From an uncultured Corynebacterium sp. (GTDB lineage Bacteria; Actinomycetota; Actinomycetes; Mycobacteriales; Mycobacteriaceae): a DNA stretch of 64,000 nucleotides. The translations under genes and the position numbers were made by a program. The stretch covers positions 9,737 through 73,736 of the forward strand of contig NZ_CAMIBP010000011.1 in NCBI RefSeq assembly GCF_946223165.1. The letters are read 5' to 3'. The notes below the pieces were generated by a model. It saw only the letters and a list, made by a program, of their open reading frames with translations, was not told the DNA's origin and did not search any database. Below, in pieces: positions 59,182-64,000 of the stretch (its first letter is position 1; every line of letters starts with the position of its first letter).

Positions 59182-62100
59182 GGTTCAATCGGGTTTCCCT
59201 GCCATTCGGAGTTGCCCGGGACTTGGTCACCGCGCATCACCAAGGAGCCGGGGCCGACAGTTGCCACGCTGCCGATGACCGAGGCAGGTAGCGCCACCGA
59301 ATGCGAGCCCAAGGTGGCACCGGCCTTGATGGTCACCGTGTCCAGGCTCATCACGCGGTCCTGGAAGAGGTGCGTTTGCACCACGGTGCCGGGGCCAACG
59401 GACGCGCCTTCGCCCACGAAGCACAGGTCCGTCTCCGGGAACCAATAAGAATCAATCCACGCGCCGCGGCCAATCGTCACGCCCAGCGCGCGCAGGCCCT
59501 GGTTGATTTCACCCATGCCATAGGTGTGGGTGAAGAACCACGGGGCGGCGACCGCCTCCACGAAGGTGTCCTGCAGCTCGTTGAGCCACACGAAGGCGGA
59601 CCACAGCGGGTGGTCGCCAGCTGTCTGCGTGCCCACGCAGATCCACTTGACCGCCACGGTGATCGCCATCGCGATAGCGCCGGCCACCATGAGGATGACG
59701 CCGCCGAGGGCCCAGGCGGCGGCGATGCTGAGGGCGTCGGCAAGCACGTAGAGCGTCGCCAACGTGCCCGCCAGCAGCATGGCCGAGGTCATCGGTGCCA
59801 GCAGGCGCATGGTCTCAATCGCACCACGCGCGGCCTTGACCCCAAAGCCCGGGTTATAGGTGAGGGATTCGCCCTCCACACCGTCAACGTGGGCCTCCAC
59901 GCGGCGCATGCGCTCTGGCGGGGAGCCCCACCAGTTCGCGCCGGACTTGGTCTTCTTCGGCGTCGAGGAGAGCACGGCAACCAGCGAGTTCTTCGACAGC
60001 TTGCGGCCCGGGCCAGTGATGCCGGAGTTGCCCACGAAGGAACGCTTGCCCACCTTGGTCTCACCCGTGAGCATCCAACCGCCACCGAGCTCATAGCCGC
60101 CGATCATGGTGTCATCCGCCAGGAAGGCGCCGTCTTTGACCTCGGTGAGCTTGGGCACCATGACGGCCGTGGAAATCTCCACGTCCTTGCCAATCGTCGC
60201 ACCCAGCGAACGTAGCCACGCCGGGGTGAGCTGCGAGGCGTAGATGGGGAAGAGCTGCGTGCGGGCATCATCCATGAGGCGCTCGATAGCCCACAGGCGC
60301 CAGCCCTTGGCGGAGCGTACCGGTGCCACACCGGGCTTGATGCCCAGCGAGAGGATGCGCACGCCCAGCCAGGTTTGCAGCATGAAGGTGGCAAACGCCG
60401 CAAGCGCGCCCAGCGGGGCGAAGAAGATGGAGCCGACGAAGGCAGAGCCCTCGGTCACCGCGATGAGGGCAACGACCACGGCTGCGCCCACGGCCAGCGC
60501 CACAATCGGCTGGAAGGCCAGCAAGATAGAGGTAGCGCCGTAGATGGCTACCCACCACGGGCGGCGCTTCGGGGCATGGGACGGGAAGCGGTGCTTGGAA
60601 CGGCCCACCTTCTTTGCGGGGGAGCCGGACCAGCGCTGACCGTCCTTGACCTTCTTGCGCCCCGTCACGGTGGAGCCGGCTTCGACATGGGAATCCTTGC
60701 CCAAGACGGTGCCCGGAAGCAGCGTCGAGCGCGCGCCCACGCGGGCACCTTCCTTGACCTCAATGGCGCCGACGCGCAGGATATCCCCGTCGAGCCAGTA
60801 GCCGGAGAGATCGACCTCGGGCTCAATCGCGGCGTGCTTGCCCAGGGTCAGCAGGCCCGTCACAGGTGGCAGCGAGTGCAGGTCCACTCCGCGGCCCATC
60901 TTCACTCCGAGTGCGCGGGCATAGTTATTGACCCACGTCGCGCCCGCAATCGAGCGCGAGCCAGAAGCATCGGCCCAGCGCTCCGCTGCCCAAATGCGCA
61001 GGTGCGTGGAGCCGCCGCGCGGGTACTCGCCGGGTTTAATGCCGGCGGTGATAAGCCGCGCCCCGAAACCACCGATGGGGATGCGGCCGATGGGAGTGAC
61101 AAAGATGACGAGGAGCAGGATGACCAGCCACCATGGTGTGGTCATAGCCCATTCCACGCCGAGCAGGTTCGCCAGGTTGGAGCCCAGCAGCAACCAGGCC
61201 AGCCACGTCGTGGCGGCCAGCGTCATCACGGGGATCTGGATGAGAGTCTGCGCGATGCGCGTGCCAGCACCGACGGGCTTTACCTCGCGCGCGGGCCCGG
61301 CGTCCTCCACGGACTCGGCACCGGCAAGCTGCTCCGCCAGGGAGCCCAAGCGCGGGTGGTCGTAGAGATCGCGCACGGCCACGGTGGGGAAGCGCTCGCG
61401 GATGCGGCCGACCAAGGTCGCCGCGGCAAGCGAGGTGCCGCCGAGGGAGAAAAAGTCAGCGTTGACGTCCTCCACGGAAACACCCAGGGTGTCCACCCAC
61501 AGCTCCGCCAGCCACTGCTCGGTGGGGTTGAGGCCGTCTGCCTCCACGCCCACTCCCGGCAGCGGCCACGGCAGGGCCTTCTTATCCACCTTGCCGGAAG
61601 TGCGAATCGGCAGCTCATCCATGACGCAGATGCGCGGGACGAGCGCTGCCGGCATGGATTCCGCCAGGCGGGCATGCGCGGCCTCGTGGTCGAAGCCGGC
61701 ATCCGGGTCATCCAGTGAGACATAGCCGACGAGCACGGACTCGCCGCCCGGTGTCTTCTGCACGGCCACGGCGGAATTGTACACGTTCGGCAACGCGGCG
61801 ACGTTGGCCTCCACCTCACCGAGCTCAATGCGGCGGCCGCCAATCTTGACCTGGTCATCGACGCGGCCGACAAAATACAGGCCGTCTTCTTCCAAGCGCA
61901 CGTGGTCGCCGGTGCGGTAGGCACGCTCCCAGCCCATCGACTCCAGCGGCGCGTACTTCTCCGCATCCTTCACCGGGTCCAGGTAAGCAGCCAGCCCGAC
62001 ACCACCGATGACGAGTTCGCCCACCTCACCGATGTTCACGGGGACGCCGTGCTTGTCGACGACCACCAGATCCCAGCCCTTCAGCGGCAGCCCAATCGAC

Positions 62101-63143
62101 ACGGGCTTGCCGGGCAGCATGCGCTGCGCACAGGCCACGACGGTGGCCTCGGTGGGGCCGTAGGTATTCCACATTTCGCGGTCCTCGGTGGCCAGGCGGT
62201 CCGTGAGCTCCTGGGAGCAGGCTTCGCCGCCGACGATGAGAAGGCGGATGTTGTCCAGGGCCTCGGCGGGCCAGAGGCCGGCCAAGGTCGGCACAGTGGA
62301 GACCACCGTGATGTCGCGGCGAATCAGCCAGGGACCCAAGTCCATACCGGAGCGTACGAGGGAACGAGGGGCCGGGACCAAACAGGCACCGTGGCCCCAA
62401 GCCAGCCACATTTCTTCGCAGGAGGCATCGAAGGCCACGGACAGGCCGGCGAGGACGCGGTCGTCCGGGCCGAGCGGTCCATGCGGGTTATCGGCCAGGA
62501 AGAGGGCAGCCTCCGCGTCCACGAAGGCGGCCGCGGAACGGTGGCTTACGGCTACGCCCTTGGGCTTGCCCGTCGAGCCGGAGGTGAAGATGATCCACGC
62601 GGTGTCTTCGGGGCGCGGTTCGTCGAAGGGGGCGGTGTCGCCACCGTCCTTTTCGCCGAACGTGGGGCGCACCCCGCTCTCTCGCAGCATGCGGAAGCCC
62701 TCATCGGTGAAGACACCGTCGATGTCGGCTTCGCCGAAGACCATGTCGGCGCGCTCATCGGGGTCGTCGACGTCGACCGGCACGTAGGCCGCGCCGGCGG
62801 CGAGCGTGGCCAGGATGGCCAGGTAGAGCTCGCGCTTGCCGGAGGTCATGCGGATGCCGATGCGGTCGCCGCGGCGTACTCCGCTGGCGTGGAGCTCGGT
62901 GGCCCATGCGGAGACGTCGGCAAGCAGCTCAGCGTAGGTCAGGATTTCACCGTCATCGAGCGCGGCGGCATCAGGGTAGTGCTCGGCGGTGGTTTGAACG
63001 ATATCCCAGAGGGTGCGCGCCGGTGCGGCCTCAGAACCTAGGAGGTAGTGCGCGGGAACCGCGGGCATCTCCGGGGTCTCGGGCTCGTCTGTGCGGAGGG
63101 CGTGGCGGCACCCAGTACTAGGAAGGTTATCGGGCTCCGTCAT
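59169..63143 (-). CDS. Pls/PosA-type membrane NRPS, predicted lysine-activating
   Basis: 1324 residues. Adenylation domain about 45-525: A3 FTSGSTGKPKG at 186, A5 YGPTEAT at 328, A8 GRVDDQVKIGGRRIE at 426, A10 Lys518. Carrier domain about 540-610 with DFFSLGGTSL (Ser571). Then three repeats of membrane helices plus left-handed beta-helix acyltransferase-like domains to the end. No condensation or thioesterase domain. This is the layout of epsilon-poly-lysine synthetase (Pls) and poly-ornithine synthetase. Pocket residues read by alignment to GrsA: D239 A240 E243 S282 I303 G305 T327 V335 V336 K518. The code is close to the lysine code. Product unproven. The ATG follows the marR stop with no gap. 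Confidence 0.85.
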   Translation of the reverse strand: MTEPDNLPSTGCRHALRTDEPETPEMPAVPAHYLLGSEAAPARTLWDIVQTTAEHYPDAAALDDGEILTYAELLADVSAWATELHASGVRRGDRIGIRMTSGKRELYLAILATLAAGAAYVPVDVDDPDERADMVFGEADIDGVFTDEGFRMLRESGVRPTFGEKDGGDTAPFDEPRPEDTAWIIFTSGSTGKPKGVAVSHRSAAAFVDAEAALFLADNPHGPLGPDDRVLAGLSVAFDASCEEMWLAWGHGACLVPAPRSLVRSGMDLGPWLIRRDITVVSTVPTLAGLWPAEALDNIRLLIVGGEACSQELTDRLATEDREMWNTYGPTEATVVACAQRMLPGKPVSIGLPLKGWDLVVVDKHGVPVNIGEVGELVIGGVGLAAYLDPVKDAEKYAPLESMGWERAYRTGDHVRLEEDGLYFVGRVDDQVKIGGRRIELGEVEANVAALPNVYNSAVAVQKTPGGESVLVGYVSLDDPDAGFDHEAAHARLAESMPAALVPRICVMDELPIRTSGKVDKKALPWPLPGVGVEADGLNPTEQWLAELWVDTLGVSVEDVNADFFSLGGTSLAAATLVGRIRERFPTVAVRDLYDHPRLGSLAEQLAGAESVEDAGPAREVKPVGAGTRIAQTLIQIPVMTLAATTWLAWLLLGSNLANLLGVEWAMTTPWWLVILLLVIFVTPIGRIPIGGFGARLITAGIKPGEYPRGGSTHLRIWAAERWADASGSRSIAGATWVNNYARALGVKMGRGVDLHSLPPVTGLLTLGKHAAIEPEVDLSGYWLDGDILRVGAIEVKEGARVGARSTLLPGTVLGKDSHVEAGSTVTGRKKVKDGQRWSGSPAKKVGRSKHRFPSHAPKRRPWWVAIYGATSILLAFQPIVALAVGAAVVVALIAVTEGSAFVGSIFFAPLGALAAFATFMLQTWLGVRILSLGIKPGVAPVRSAKGWRLWAIERLMDDARTQLFPIYASQLTPAWLRSLGATIGKDVEISTAVMVPKLTEVKDGAFLADDTMIGGYELGGGWMLTGETKVGKRSFVGNSGITGPGRKLSKNSLVAVLSSTPKKTKSGANWWGSPPERMRRVEAHVDGVEGESLTYNPGFGVKAARGAIETMRLLAPMTSAMLLAGTLATLYVLADALSIAAAWALGGVILMVAGAIAMAITVAVKWICVGTQTAGDHPLWSAFVWLNELQDTFVEAVAAPWFFTHTYGMGEINQGLRALGVTIGRGAWIDSYWFPETDLCFVGEGASVGPGTVVQTHLFQDRVMSLDTVTIKAGATLGSHSVALPASVIGSVATVGPGSLVMRGDQVPGNSEWQGNPIEPWKH

Positions 63144-63620
63144 TTAAGCATCACTGCTTTCTGCATCAGCCGGTGCGTCAGCCGCGATAATGGCGGTGGC
63201 GAGCTTGCGCAGGTGCTTGAGCTGCTTGTTGGTGGACGCGTCGAGGGCTTCGTCCTCGGCCTTCGCCACCAAAACGGTAAGTTCCTTGTGTGCCTTCACG
63301 CCTTTCTTGGTGGAGGCAATGATTTGGCGGCGGCGGTCTTTGGCATCCCGCTCGCGTTTGACCCAGTTGCGGGCCTCCAGGGAATCGAGCAAGCGCACCA
63401 TGTCCGAGGCGTCAATGGCCAAGGTTTCGGACAGTGCGGACTGGGAGGATGCGGCCTCCGCAACGAGGCAGGTGAGAACCCAGTACTCGCGCAGGGTGGT
63501 CTTCTGCGTTTGCAGCGCGGCCTCGACGCCCTCGCGGGTGCGGCGGCGGAGGCGCTCCAGCTGGAAGGAGGGGGACTCTAGGAGCGAGGTGGGAATCGAT
63601 ACGGAGTTAAAGGTAGGCAT
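63144..63620 (-). CDS. MarR-family transcriptional regulator
   Basis: 158-residue winged-helix dimer. The DNA-binding core is about 45-115: SQSALSETLAIDASDMVRLLDSLEARNWVKRERDAKDRRRQIIASTKKG, with the D-x-R-x-R wing. First gene of a two-gene unit with the NRPS. A -10 TAGTAT 7 nt before the ATG gives a leaderless mRNA, and a CTACG-N7-CGTAG palindrome overlaps the promoter, suggesting self-control and control of the NRPS. Confidence 0.88.
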   Translation of the reverse strand: MPTFNSVSIPTSLLESPSFQLERLRRRTREGVEAALQTQKTTLREYWVLTCLVAEAASSQSALSETLAIDASDMVRLLDSLEARNWVKRERDAKDRRRQIIASTKKGVKAHKELTVLVAKAEDEALDASTNKQLKHLRKLATAIIAADAPADAESSDA

Positions 63621-63626
63621 GCAGAC

Positions 63627-63646
63627 GATACTACGCGCCTACCGTA
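63627..63646 (-). promoter_or_regulatory. Promoter and operator candidate of marR-NRPS
   Basis: Minus-strand -10 TAGTAT lies just upstream of the start codon and partly inside an imperfect palindrome CTACG-N7-CGTAG. Typical geometry for MarR autorepression; assignment is inference. Confidence 0.5.
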
Positions 63647-63674
63647 GCAAATTTAAATCATGGGTTGTGGCCCA

Positions 63675-63974
63675 TTAGTTTGGATAAACCATGGGGCAAC
63701 CTTGGGCCTTCCATGCATCCGTGCCGCCCTCGACGTTGATGACGTCCCAGCCTTTCGCGTGCTCGAGGTACTGGCAGACCTGCAGGCTGCGCCCGCCAGT
63801 ATGGCAGATGGCGTAGATATCGCGGTCCGGGTCAATCTCGTCGAGGCGCTCGACTAGGGCGCCCATCGGGATGTGCGTGGCGCCCTGGGCGTGCTCGGTG
63901 TTCCATTCGTGGTCCTCGCGGACGTCGATAAGCTGGGCGTTCTCAGGTACTTCCTGTGGCGTTACGTTTCTCAT
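63675..63974 (-). CDS. Single-domain rhodanese-like protein
   Basis: 99-residue rhodanese (GlpE/PspE size). The active loop is AICHTGGRSLQVCQYL, with catalytic Cys near residue 68 present, unlike the two-domain rhodanese at 12237. The N-terminal NAQLIDVREDHEWNTEHAQGATHIPMG is typical. Cytoplasmic, possible sulfur carrier or transferase. TAGGGT 7 nt before the ATG suggests leaderless translation. A frame extension to 63992 lacks family sequence. Confidence 0.9.
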   Translation of the reverse strand: MRNVTPQEVPENAQLIDVREDHEWNTEHAQGATHIPMGALVERLDEIDPDRDIYAICHTGGRSLQVCQYLEHAKGWDVINVEGGTDAWKAQGCPMVYPN

Positions 63975-64000
63975 GCCCCATACCCTAGTCACGCGGAGGG

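Overview
The window is about 62 percent GC and tightly packed. It comes from a mycolic-acid-containing Corynebacterium. The best evidence is a groEL2 - porH - porA - ppk2 block with two tiny mycomembrane porin genes, a glnX-glnH-pknG operon, and the gene order ald, clpB, pyrE, fba, purA, purT, pta-ackA, pknG, exoA, def, mrp, groEL2. From memory this order matches the Corynebacterium glutamicum chromosome. I cannot fix the species. No rRNA, tRNA, prophage, insertion sequence or CRISPR array was seen.

Layout. 0-9 kb: the 3' part of an acetaldehyde dehydrogenase gene, a DUF1023 hydrolase with a small helical partner, a nitrilase-family amidohydrolase, a globin-flavin reductase, a DsbA/FrnE-like fragment, two flavin oxidoreductases, and a decayed betaine-type binding-protein gene in front of an orphan metI. 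9-25 kb: clpB under a SigH-type promoter overlapped by HspR-type operators, a rhodanese lacking its catalytic cysteine, pyrE, an SpoU-type methyltransferase, a GH76-like enzyme, fba, a FUSC membrane protein, gltS, purA and purT. 25-42 kb: pta-ackA, the glnX-glnH-pknG nutrient-sensing operon, a Nudix hydrolase, an ABC exporter with an MFS pump, cardiolipin synthase, exonuclease III, a GNAT protein and peptide deformylase. 42-53 kb: a LytR_C protein, a YbdK-type ligase, a GT87 mannosyltransferase, and the Mrp antiporter operon, whose first gene carries two compensating single-base frameshifts. 53-64 kb: an OPT transporter, groEL2 with two CIRCE operators, the porins, a PPK2 kinase, then a marR - NRPS operon and a small rhodanese.

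Two observations stand out. First, a 13-15 bp word, GCGGCATCGGCAAGC, occurs ten times on both strands. It sits in linkers, permissive loops, decayed genes and gene gaps, like a dispersed uptake or chromosome-organising signal. Second, the 1324-residue Pls/PosA-type NRPS has an adenylation-pocket code read by eye as D-A-E-S-I-G-T-V-V-K. This is close to the lysine code I remember, so the product may be a lysine (or ornithine) homopolymer or short peptide.

Regulation visible in the sequence: about seventeen genes have a -10 hexamer only 6-8 nt before the start codon, which predicts leaderless mRNAs. Strong hairpins end many operons, and several inverted repeats overlap start or stop codons. All calls come from reading the sequence; no database search was run.
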